From the NCBI RefSeq assembly GCF_004193775.1, contig NC_041005.1, positions 8,062,501 to 8,126,500 of the forward strand: DNA of 64,000 nucleotides, read 5' to 3'. Below, piece by piece: positions 51,180-62,550 of the stretch (positions are counted from its first letter, which is position 1; each line of letters starts with the position of its first letter). The notes under the pieces are model-generated. The model was not told the DNA's origin. It searched no databases and worked only from the letters and a program-made list of their open reading frames with translations. Both the position numbers and the translations under genes were made by a program. The DNA comes from Glycine soja. Taxonomy: Eukaryota > Streptophyta > Magnoliopsida > Fabales > Fabaceae.

Positions 51180-53777
51180 AAAATAAAAACTATTTTCTTC
51201 CCGCCAACCATAAATGGACAACCTGAATCATAACTACAACATACATGCATGAATCATCATTCATGATCCAACCAATATATTTCCTTTTTACTAATTGAAG
51301 TTCGGTCAAAAAATAAGTAAAACTTGATCAATAATTATTTTTATCAATAATCAAACTTAGACATTATCTAAATAATTTAATTTTAATTTCAGCATATTAA
51401 TCATTTATGTTTAGTCACTTGATTAGCCAACCAATATCTCTATTTTCTATACAACTTTTTTCTATGTATTAGTAACTTCTACGCGATCACATTGTACACA
51501 TTAGATCCAAGGTTTAATTTGGAGTAAATTTTCAACATATACACGAAATATGTAAAATAAACAATTTTTTTATATAAATTGAAGTTAATTTATTTTATCT
51601 TAAAATATCATTAACTTTTTTTTCAAAATTAAGTACACAACTTAATTTAAGTTCTCCTAAAAACTTAATTTTAAGTTATAGAAAAAAATTATTCATTTTT
51701 TTTCAATTTTGTTAAGTGTTTGTAAAAAAATTGACTTAAACCGAACTTTAAGTTCACTTTTTTGTGTGTGTGTAAATGGAGAAACCAACAAGAGCCGAAC
51801 TACAAACAAAAAACTACATGTGAGTTCAATTTCATCTCAACATCTACTGTAGGTTTTTTAACAGTGTAATATCATCATATATGAAGTTATGAAAAGATTT
51901 TATTATCAAAAACTTTTATCTGTATTTAAATTTCAAAATTATTATTTAATAAGTCTATTTTTTAAATTAGTTGAAATTTAAAAGTAACTTTGGCGTGTTG
52001 AGAATTTTAGACTAACAAATAATGTAAAAGCAATAGATTTTTTTTACGTTAGCATTAGATTAAATTTAAGCTCATTTTAAAAAAGATTAAATTTAACAAA
52101 GCAATTTGTGTATTAAGTTTTAATTTAATGTTTTTTCATAAATAATGAAAGAGGAATTTAATAAAGAATATTTAGGAAAATATGTTAAATGCTTCTTAGT
52201 CAATGCTTTTATTAAAACTCCCATAAACAAGATCCTTCACATAATTATTGTAGTATACATTTAAGAACACATGGAAATAAGTGTTTTATGTTATCACCTA
52301 TATTAATCTTATTTGTTTCCAACATGATTTCTTCTATCCAAGGATACTAGAATACTAGTTAGTAGTTATTGTCCAACATAGTTCAAAGTTCAATTCATAT
52401 TTGGGATTCAGATCCCCTCCTGCCTCTCCAGCAAAAAAAAAAATAATGAAAAAAGGAGCTAAAAAAATAAAAATAAAACAGATGAAAGAGAAATTAAGAG
52501 AAACTAGAGAGAAATAGAGGGGCTAGAGGGAGCCGGAGAGAATGACCCGTTGGAGAGGATCCAAGTCCCATTTATTGGGTCTATAATCGGCCAGTAGCAA
52601 AAGAAACATATTCCGGCAAGGCTTTTGCTATTTTCACTCCCCTTGTTACATGTGGTGCATTTGGTGGCAATAGGGGGCTCCGCCCAGTGCCTCCCGAAAA
52701 GGGAATATACCCATTGGACCACATGCATTTGTGTGACCTAGAGAAGATAGAATATCTCAATTGTCTAAAAACTTCTGGGCACCAGCATGAAAAATGCAGG
52801 CACTTCTAAAAAAAAAAAAACCCTACAATGTCGCATGGAGAAGAACTTGATGGCAAAGCAAGCCCTGGTTGAACTTGGTTTTAAGGAAAGTAATGTACAA
52901 ACTTCTGGAGGTAAAATTACTGACATGTTTGATAATCAAGACCAATAAACCCCAAAAATTAAGAATGCATATTGATTTTGAGGTTGAGTTTTGGTGATGC
53001 CATTGTTTCCACATTGGCAGCGCCATCCCCTTCTTCATCGTGAGTTGCTTCCCTGGTGAAGTTTTCTTTCATCAAATATACTTATGGAGAGAAATAAGGG
53101 TAGTGTATTTTATGGGGGTATTTTAGGGAAAACAAATCTAAAGGGTAGTGCAGTAGCAACGAGGGGGGAGTGGTTATAGCATTAGCCTCCAGCTTTCCTT
53201 TTTATCGTGGGCTTTTCTTTTCTCCGGATTTTGGGCTTTCCAAACACGTGGACTACATTGAAATACCACAACAAAAGCCTTTAAGATTAAGAGCAGGGAT
53301 GTCATTGTATGCAACAAATTGTCATATTGTCCAGTTTCAAGTTTGATGAGAAATATTTTTGTTAAATTGATAATGATATACCCTATTCCTCTCCTTCTTC
53401 CCTACCTTAAAAATGGATTAACTAGTAGATAAATCTTTAGAAGCATAACTGACAAAGCACATTACACTTGGGTCTTGTCTAAATAAATTTCTCAATAAAC
53501 ATTTATAGAAGAAGAAGAAGAAAATAAAAGCTTATCTCATAAGCTAAAATTAAATTATACATAAGTTAATTTTAAATATTTCATTTTTCTTCTCCCATAA
53601 ATATTGCTTCTCCCATCAGTATTTATACAGAAATTTATCTAAATATGGCCTTAGTAAAAAGTTAGGATAATAAAGTAAGCTATATTGGGTTTCAATTCTT
53701 AATTCTGCATAGCTTTGTTAGTAATCAATTTATTTTGTTGTATAATTTCTCATGTCGGTATTTGATTTTGATTTATT
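51180..53777. other. Intergenic spacer before the gypsy element
   Basis: Mostly AT-rich. Less AT-rich islands at 52500-52740 and 52830-53050 have short frames on the minus strand, but no family is recognised. They could be decayed retroelement or gene scraps. Confidence 0.55.
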
Positions 53778-54110
53778 TTATGCAGGATCATTAGTATAAT
53801 TTGTAATTAGATTGCAATTAGATGATAATAGAAGACTGAGGGAGTTAGTTAGCAGTACCACGTGTCATTCGGTAGTGGCTCTGAAGAATTGTTTATTCTG
53901 TTAGGTTTTCCAATTGGGAAGTTTGTTAAGTGGTAGTTAGTAACAACTTGCTATATATAGCAAGTTGATGTGAAGGCTCCTTTCTATGTTTTGAATTCCC
54001 AATATTGTTATATTTCTCTGTATCCTTTATTCTATATCAATAATATCAGAATCTCTTCTCTTCTTCATTTCTAGTTCTTCGGTTTGTTCCTAAATCCTAG
54101 AACTATATCA
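53778..54110 (+). repeat. 5' LTR of the gypsy element
   Basis: 333 bases ending AGAACTATATCA. It contains TATATATAGCAAG (probable TATA region) in the middle. The primer site TTGGTATTAGATTGG at 54112-54126 follows, a worn match to the initiator-Met tRNA end. Confidence 0.88.
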
Positions 54111-57100
54111 ATTGGTATTAGATTGGCACCTTCCAGATTCATCTTGAAATGGCAAAAAACACTAGAAACCAGATCCTGCTTCGTGAAACAGAAGAACGTT
54201 TGAGCTCGAAGCTGGATAAAAGGTTCTTGGAGTTTGCGTGTTCGTTACGACAAACGCTATGTGAAGACATGGATGAACTTCTACAGCAATGGGCAACGAG
54301 GCATTCTCCTTCTTCCAACACGAGAATTGCGACACGCGATGAGAAATCTTCTACCTATTATTGTTATACACGTCTTGCAAGACTTGATTTCCCTAAGTTT
54401 AATGGCGATGGGATTAAGAATTGGTTGGTTCAGTGTGAAAGCCTTTTCTTGGTGGATAATACTCCAGAAGATTTCAAAGTTAGGTTGGCTGTGGTACATT
54501 TTGAGGGAAAAGCATTGTAATGGCACAGTGCTTATGTTAGAATAGTGGGATTGGGAAATTTGCCTTCTTGGAAGGATTATTCCCAAATTTTATTGGATAG
54601 ATTTGGTGAAGTTTGTGAGGATCCTATGGCTAAGTTGATGAGGTTAAGGTAGAAAGGATCCATGACTAAATCTCACGAACAATTTGATGCAATTGTATCA
54701 AGAGTTGAATTGGCTGAGGAGGAACATCAATTGAGTTATTTCTTGGGAGGGCTCAAATAGGATGTGCAAATGTTGGTGAGGATGTTCCAGTCGGATTCAA
54801 TTAGGAAGGCTTTTTCCTTAGCCAAAATGTATGAATATGCTATTACTGCTAACCCCTAGCAAAAACTATTTTCTAAATCAGCCAAGACCAGTCCCTTCTC
54901 GAAACCACCCTTGTTGCCTACACGCCATAAACCTGCTGAAACATCTAAGCCCAAAACACAAACTACAAGAAATCTTACACCTGCCTATATGAGTGAAAGG
55001 AGAGCAAAGGGTTGTGCTATTTCCGTGATGAGCCTTTTACATTAGAGCACAGTTTGACACACAAGAAATTGCAGATACATTTTATGGAGGTTGATGATAA
55101 TTCAGATTCAGAATGTTGTGAGTGAGGAGTTGTTTGTCTCTTCAGCTAGTGAACCACTAATATCAGTAAATGCTTTAACTGGAACTACTAATTTTAGAAC
55201 AATGTGAGTCACTAGTTATTACAGAAAAAAACCCCCTTCATATCCTCATTGACAATGGTAGTACACATAACTTCTTGGATGCACATGTGGCCAAGAAACT
55301 GGGATGTAGAATTGAGGTGATTCCTTCTTTAAATGTAGTTGTGGCTAATGGAAATAAGGTACAGATTTTGAATGTGGTTAAGAGTTTTACATGGGTGATT
55401 CAGAATACCAGTTTTTCATCTGATATGATGTTGCTGCCCCTAGGCTATTGTGATTTGGTGCTTGGGGTGGAGTGGTTGATAACTTTGGGTGACATTACTT
55501 AGAACTTTTACATGTGCTAAGAGGGGCTTCTAATGCTAAGCTGAAAATAGTGAAGAAGCAGCCATTACACAAGGCACTTTCTTTTGCTGTGCACATTTCT
55601 ATGCTACAGTTGTGTGAGGGAGAAGAAGACCTATTGTTGAATTCACTTACTACTCATGCACCTGCATCTGCCATGCCTACTAGTGTTGCAGAATTGCTAT
55701 GCAGTTTTAATGATATTTTCCAGGAACCTACCAATCTACCTCATGTTAGGCTTGCCCATGATCACAAGATTCCTCTAGTCCCAGGCACTGTTCCTGTAAA
55801 TAAAAGGCCATATAGATATGCTAAACACCAGAAAGACATCATTGATGGTTTGGTCAAGGAGTATTTGCACTCAGGCATAATACAAAACAATAATAGTCCC
55901 TATTCTAGCCCAGTTGTATTGGTGGGGAAAAAAGATGGCAGTTGGAGGCTTTGTGTGGATTATATGGAGTTGAACAAGGCTACAGTGAAGAATATATTTC
56001 TAATCCCTCTTGTGGATGATCTTCTAGATGAGTTGCATGGTTCCAAGTTGTTCTCTAAGGTAGACTTAAGGTCTGGCTATAATCAGGTGAGAATGGATGA
56101 AAATGACATGCACAAAAACATCATTTAAGACTCATGCAGGTCACTTTGAATACCTGGTTATGTCCTTTGGTTTAACAAATGCACCAGCTACATTTCAAGG
56201 TCTTATGAGTGTTGTGTTTCAGGAATATTTGAGGAAGTTTCTGCTAGTATTTTTTTATGATATTCTCATCTATAGTAAGTCATTAGAAGACCATGTGTCT
56301 CACTTACACACTGTCTTTTCTACAATGAGGTCTAATTCATTGTTTGCAAAGATGTCTAAATGCTATTTTGCTATGGCTAGAGTGGAATATCTAGGTCATT
56401 TCATTTCAGGTGAGGGTGTTGCAACTGATCTAGCAAAAGTTGAAGCAGTTAAACAATGGCCTCTTCCCCAATCTAAGCAATTGAGGGGATTTCTTAGGCT
56501 TGCGGGGTATTATAGAAGGTTTGTGTTTCGATATGGTACTGTGGCAAAGCCTCTTAATGATATGCTTAAGAAGGATAACTTCTGCTGGACTAGAGAAGCT
56601 AAGTTAGCCTTCCAGAAATTGAAGGATCTATTAGTCTCAGCACCTGTCCTTGCTCTACCCAATTTTGATAAGGAATTGGTTGTTGAAGTAGATGCCTCAG
56701 GTACATGTATTGGAGTTGTCTTGATGCAGGACAATCATCCCATAGCCTTCATCAGCAGGAGCTTGACTGTGCAGCAACAGTCCCTATCCACTTATGAGAA
56801 AGAATTACTAGTTGTTGTCTTTGCAGTGCAAAAGTGGAGACATTGTTTATTACCTAAGAAGTTTGTAATTAGAACCGATCATTGGAGCCTCAAGTGTATT
56901 TTGGATAAGAGGTTAGCTACAAAATTCCAATAGAAATGGTTAGTAAAACTCATGGAATTTGATTTTTGCATAGAATACAAGCAGGGTCAAGAAAAATTGG
57001 TGGTTGATGCATTGTCTCAAGAAAGTTTAGTTGAGTGTAATGTTGTTTTTGTGGTTCAACTTGAATCAGATATGCTTACAAGAATTAAAAATTCTTGGCA

Positions 57101-57953
57101 GTATGATCTAGATGTTCAAAAGCTAATTTTTGAGTTGCAAAGTGATTCAAACTCCCATAAACACTTTTCCTGGGAAAAGGGGGAATTGAGGAGGAAAAAA
57201 AGGTTAGTAGTTGGTAAAGATTTGGAATTAAGGAAAGATATTTTGAAGTGGTTACATTCTTCAACTTGTGGAGGCCATTCTGGTAGAGATGCAACTTTGC
57301 AAAGGGTCAAGGAAATTGTCTTTTGGAAATGAATATCCAAGGATGTTAAGATGTTCATTGTCAAAGGTGCAAATATGACTCTGCTGCATATCCTGGACTA
57401 CTGCAACCTTTACCTATACCTGAGCATGTATAGCTGCATATTACAATGGATTTCATTGAGGGACTTCCTGACTCAGGGGGCAAACAAGTTATTTTTGTGG
57501 TGGTGGATAGACTCAGTAAGGCCGCACACTTCATGGCTTTCCATCATCCTTATTCTATTGTTGATGTAGTTTAATGTTTCATGGACAATGTCTTTAAACT
57601 GAATGGGTTTCCTTACTCTATTACAAGTTACAAGGATCCTATCTTTGTCAGTCGGTTTTGGCAAGAGTTTATGGCTTACCAAGGTGTGCAAGTCCAGTTG
57701 TCTACTGCCTATCACCCTTAAACAGATGGGCAATTTAAAGTGGTTAATAAGTGCTTGGAAACTTACTTGAGATGTATATGTTCTAACAATCCTAAACAAT
57801 GGTCTAAGTGGCTTCCCTTAGCTGAGTGGTGGTACAACACAACCTACCACAGTTTAATTAAAGTCAACCCCTATGAAATAGTGTATGGACAAGCCCCACC
57901 TGCCTACCTATTGGACCAGCGGCCTCAATAACTTAAGAGAGATAGGCCTAGAA

Positions 57954-59373
57954 TGCAAAAGAAGCAACAATCAATTTAATAATGTTCTTTAAACATGAAA
58001 GACAAAATTGATTGCAACAAAATAAATGAGATAAGGGAAGAGAGAATGCAAACACAGTTTTTATACTGGTTCGGCAAAGTCCATGCCTACGTCCAGTACT
58101 CAAACAACCCACTTGAGATTTTCCTTTCCCTTTGTAAAAATCCGTTTACAAAGTCTGAACCACACAGGGACAACCCATCCCTTGTGTTCAGGAATCCTTA
58201 CAACTTAAGAGACCCTCAGTCTCATAATCAATCTCTTTGAATGAGAAGAAAGAAAGAATAATTCTCTCTCGAAGAGAAGGATATTACAATTGAAATCCAT
58301 GGAGAAACTCTTAATGGATTTGCAAGTGTTTGCCCAAGAGTTTCTTTTGAGAGAGCATTTGACAATGAAGTTCTCTTGGAATCTCTCTCATTTCCTTTCG
58401 AGAGGATAAAACATTTTGAACAAGCAAAACTCTCTCTTCAAAATTTGTGCCCAAGTCACCTATTTATAGGCCTTTGATGGCCATTCACAAATCCAATGAA
58501 AAGATGTGACTGTTGGCAGTTTTTCTGAAAACTCTCCACTGGTAATCGATTACAATATTTATGTAATCGATTACACAGTTATAATTTGAAGGGTCATGAC
58601 TTTTGAATTTGAATTTCCAAAGTTTCGTTGTTGGTAATCGATTATAGACATACGATAATCGATTACATGTTGAAAATTCAAATTCAAAACCCTTTTCAAC
58701 AACTCTTTTTCATTCTTCCCTTCTGGTAATCGATTACACTTCTTGGTAATCGATTACTAGAGCCTTGCATGACTTTGAAACCCTTTGTTTTGAGGCAAGA
58801 CTTGATCTTTAGTGAATCTTGACACAAGGCTTTGTTTGTCGAAGCAATCTTGAATTAATCTTGAAGCAAATGCTTATCCTTTGAAGCGGCCTTGTTTGAT
58901 TCTTCTTTGGCATCATCAAAATTCATGTATTCATACATTCACATTCTCCCCCTTTTTTATGATGACAATCAAGTGATTTCTTTTCGACATCATCAAGATA
59001 TGCATGATTCACATTCTCCCCCTTTGTCAAGCAAATTCTTTTTGACATCATCAAAATCTGTATGATTTACATTCTCCCCCTTTTTTATGATGACAACCAC
59101 CTGTAGGTTAGGAGCAACAACAAAAAATATCTATTTGCATATAGTTTACTCCCCCTTGGTTTTGCAATGTTTGTTTATATGAGACAGTTGAAGATCTCAT
59201 AGATTTCATATATAAAAAGTTGTCTCATAAATAATAGATAATTTCCCTTACTATTTTATCTTTTATCTTTCTCTCCCCCTTTGTCAACATAAAAAACAAA
59301 TCATGAATAAAGAGGAGAAAAATGTTACCACTTGTTGCAATGTATGAAAATCAAGTGATACCAAATTGATTGG
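57954..59373 (-). mobile_element. LTR fragment nested in the gypsy integrase
   Basis: 1.42 kb between TAGAA at 57949-57953 and TAGAA at 59374-59378. If it is removed, the host reading frame resumes as ...LQKKEEMLKLL. Read on the minus strand it is the end of an internal region with GGGGGAGAATGT purine tracts, then a roughly 990-base LTR (58943 to 57954) starting TGTGAATGTATG and ending TTTTGCA. The LTR carries GTAATCGATTAC palindromes (58540-58760). The right end lacks TG...CA, so the insertion is probably 5'-truncated. Confidence 0.75.
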
Positions 59374-59929
59374 TAGAAGTTTGCAGAAGAAGGAGGAAAT
59401 GCTTAAATTATTAGAAGTTTCACATGAGGAGGGCTTAGGATAGGATGAAACAACTAGCAAATAAGCATAGATTTGACCGGAAGTTGCAGAATAGATATTT
59501 GGTTTATGTAAAGCTATATCCCTATAGACAGATCTTTGTAGCTTTCAGAAGCAATGCTAAGTTGGCCCTTATATACTATGGTCCTTATCTTGTTCTAGAT
59601 CAGATTGGTGCACTGGCTTACAAGGTTCAACTTCCTCCTAATTCTTTGATCCACAATGTGTTCCATACCTCTCAACTCAAGAAGTTTATAAAGGAGGCAT
59701 CAACATCTGTTAATTGTCCAAGTACTAATGAAGAAATCAGTCACAAGGAGCCTGAGGCTATACTCGATAGGATGACAGTAAAAAGAGGCAACAAGGTTGT
59801 GACAAAGGTGCTCATCAAGTGGAAACATCGGCTTCCAGAGGATGCCACATGGGAATTTTACTATGATTTAAAGAAAAAGTTTCCAGAAAACAATCCTTGA
59901 GGTCAAGGATTTGCTTAAGAGGGAGGAAT

Positions 59930-60275
59930 TGATGCATAATCATTAGTATAATCTATAATTAGATTGCAATTAGATGATAATAGGAGGCCGAGGGAGTTAG
60001 TTAGTAGTACCACGTGTCATTAGGTAGTGGCTCTGAAGAGTTGTTTATTCTGTTAGATTTTCCAATTGGGAAGTTTGTTAGAAGGTAGTTAGTAACAACT
60101 TGCTATATATAGCAAGTTGATGTGGAGACTCATTTTTACGTTTTGAATTCCCAATACTTTTATATTTCTATGCATCCTTCATTCTATATCAATAATATCA
60201 GAATCTCTTCCTGTTTGGGATTTTCTTCTTCATTTCTAGTTCTTCAGTTTGATCCTAAATCCTAGAACTATATCA
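59930..60275 (+). repeat. 3' LTR of the gypsy element
   Basis: 346 bases starting TGATGCATAATCATTAG, ending CTATATCA. A polypurine tract AAGAGGGAGGAAT (59917-59929) abuts it. It has a small extra segment (about CTGTTTGGGATTTT) absent from the 5' LTR and scattered substitutions. Confidence 0.88.
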
Positions 60276-60603
60276 TTTTTTCTATCACCCGAGGTTTTTT
60301 GTTGCAAAATCAATAAGTTAATCAGTGTAGCTAGGATTTAGCTAAAGGAAAAGTTTAGTTTTGGAAGAGAAATAGGCTAGTTATATTTAAAGAAGGTGGC
60401 TCATCAAGGATTTTAGAGATGCAGAATGTAAGATTTATAGTGCGAACATTTGCATGAGTGAGTAAATCACTGGCATTCTCGTGCCTTTTATTTAAGTGGC
60501 ACTCTGATACACTTTTCTTACAAAAAATCTGAGCTACTTAATTTTATGACTTATTTCTTAATTAAAATTTACCTCGGTTGAATATTAGCTTTCATATAAT
60601 TTA
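60276..60603. other. Spacer between gypsy LTR and MULE end
   Basis: No gene is seen in this AT-rich spacer. Confidence 0.6.
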
Positions 60604-61124
60604 GGCAAAATTGTAAATTTGGTCTCCCATTTTGTCTCCAATTTCAATTTTGGTCCCCCTTTAAAATTATTGACGAATTTTGTCCTCCTATTTTATCCAA
60701 TCACATAATCTTGGTCCCCCAATCCAAAATTAGACGTTGACCGTTAGCAATTTATGTTGACTGACACGTGTCAACGTCTGAGAGGTACGTCAAATGGTTC
60801 GCGATTTTTAATTAAGTGTGGTAAATTTTTATTTATGATAACCGTAAAACAAACCCTAAAACCTAAAAGCCTTATACCAAGAAATCCCTAAAACATTCTG
60901 TAGCCAGTAGCGAAGACGAAGCTCACGAAGGTTATGGATTGTTGGAGGTGACCTCAAAATTATCTCATGATTTCACGGGCAATCACAACCCCTGAAGCAC
61001 CATTGTTTGTTGTTTGTCGCTGCCTCCTCATCGTCGCTTGGTTGGTTTTTAGAAGCAAGAGTCTTGTCCGATTTAGGTGTCGTCCCTAAAACCCTTGAAG
61101 CACATCGTCATTAGCGTCGTTCCC

Positions 61125-61584
61125 ATGGAAAGGAGTTCCTCGTCGTACACCTCAGAGGCCCGAAGTCGCGTGATGTGTTTGTGTAACGTAGAGGCTCCAC
61201 TGGTAACATTGTGGACTGAGGATAATCCAGGGATACATTTTTATGGTTATGGTTATGGTCTATACATGGTAAGGAATAATGTATATCGTGGGGGTTATGT
61301 TATGGTTTGTTTGTTGATTATTTTTTGTTATTTTGGGCATGTAGGTTACAGGTAGGAAAGGGTGTAATTATTTTGAGTGGCACGATCTGGTTGCAAACAG
61401 TCTTCAGAAGAGGATCATTGTAGCATTGATGAAGAAGGTTGATGAATTGAACTTGAGGGAAAAGTATTTGCAAACCAAGATCAGTTACATGAAGATGAAG
61501 GGAATTTTTTTAGGAATTGGATTGGTTTTTTCTTGGGTCTGTGTTTGCTTATTGGTGTTTTTATTCTATTGCAGGGGAATGTGA
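61125..61584 (+). CDS. GRF zinc-finger protein with C-terminal membrane segment
   Basis: Two exons, 61125-61268 and 61345-61584 (GTAAGG donor, TGTAG acceptor), give 127 residues. The first Met codes MERSSSSYTSEARSR, then CLCNVEAPLVTLWTEDNPG, and after the join GCNYFEWHD. This is the GRF-type zinc-finger pattern (CxC...NPG-F...C-FF-W-D) seen in topoisomerase III, APE2 and many plant MULE-borne proteins, where it is thought to contact nucleic acid. One expected Cys is replaced by Tyr (FYGYG for FYGC). Residues about 101-124 are strongly hydrophobic (GIFLGIGLVFSW...), a likely membrane anchor. It is convergent with the transposase. Function unknown; it may be an ORF carried by the MULE. Confidence 0.7.
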
Positions 61585-61719
61585 TTTATTGGTGGTAATT
61601 TGGTTTTTTGTACTCTGCCCACTGTAATGGTTTAGTTTGAAAGTAATGGTGATAAGTTGGTTTTTTGTACGCCCACTGTAATTGCTGAATTATGTTAATG
61701 AAAGAAAATTTCATTGGTT

Positions 61720-62290
61720 TTGAAGTTTGGTATTGATTTGGTATTCAACTTTGAAATTTGTTTTCACTGAAATTTGACAAATTATGTTTTGTTAATGGTT
61801 TGTGCAGTTGGTTTTTTGTACAGATAAGTTAAAAACAAGTTCCAAAAGCCTAAACAAAGCAGTAACTTAAACTAAACAAAGCAGTAACTTGAAATTTGTT
61901 TTCACTGAAATTTGACAAATTATGTTTCGTTAGTAGTTTGCACAGTTGATTTTCACTGAAATTTCATTGGTTTTTTGTACTAAACAAAACAATATCTTGA
62001 ACTAAACAAAGCAGTAACTTGAACTAAACAACAAAACATATAAGTTCTACATAAACTGAATAATTAATTAGATAAAGAGTGCATTACAAAGTCTCATTGA
62101 ATAGAGCCACCAAATATATAAGTTATGCATCCTAAAAACTTAAACATAATTACACAAGAGTGCATTACATAGCCTCTTTAAACAGTTACTTAAACATAAA
62201 CTGAATAATTAATAACATAAAGAGTGCATTACAAAGCCTCATTGAACAAAGCCACAAAATATATAAGTTTTGTATCTTAAAAACTTAAGC
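61720..62290. repeat. Imperfect direct repeats inside the MULE
   Basis: GAAATTTGTTTTCACTGAAATTTGACAAATTATGTTT-like units occur at about 61750 and 61891. A second family, GAGTGCATTACAAAGCCTCATTGAAC-like with AAATATATAAGTT, occurs at about 62078, 62160 and 62221. AACTAAACAAAGCAGTAACTT is repeated near 61870 and 62000. These explain why the stretch has no coding signal. Confidence 0.75.
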
Positions 62291-62550
62291 TAATGATCCA
62301 TTTGTGCCCAAGTCCTCCTAGTCGGCTCCCTTAACTGATTCGTGATTGTTGTGTTTCATTAGTACTGTCACCTCCTTGAATTCCTGCAAATGTGGTCTGA
62401 CTTGTGCATTCTTTTGTTTCTTTGTTACAACATTGGTGGGAGATGTTGTTTGTCTCTTCAAGTTCTATTAATATTGAACACAAATATTATAAGAATGGTG
62501 AAAGTCACAAACTCTGTTAAATGCAATGGAAAACACATATTGAAGGCAAA

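Larger units (their letters stand above)
53778..60275 (+). mobile_element. Decayed Ty3/gypsy chromovirus-type retrotransposon
   Basis: Plus-strand element with LTRs 53778-54110 and 59930-60275. In order: Gag from 54149 (MAKNTRNQILLRETEERL, with later stops), and an aspartic protease motif IDNGSTHNFLD at about 55248. Reverse transcriptase is at 55640-56400 (VDLRSGYNQVRM, then after a frameshift FGLTNAPATFQ). RNase H is at 56660-56930 (VEVDASGTCIG, STYEKELL, RTDHWSLK), and integrase at 57240-57930 (zinc region HSSTCGGHSG, core VVVDRLSKAAHFM in another frame, LAEWWYNTTYH). After a nested insertion the polyprotein end lies at 59440-59897 with a chromodomain-like stretch (VLIKWKHRLPEDATWE). Order PR-RT-RH-IN with a C-terminal chromodomain marks a chromovirus; short LTRs suggest the Reina-like clade (inferred). 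Many stops and frameshifts make it inactive. Confidence 0.92.

Noticed and set aside
52504..52728. 74-codon minus frame with several Cys
   Set aside because: Cys spacing fits no zinc finger that I know, and no flanking exon or element edge supports it.
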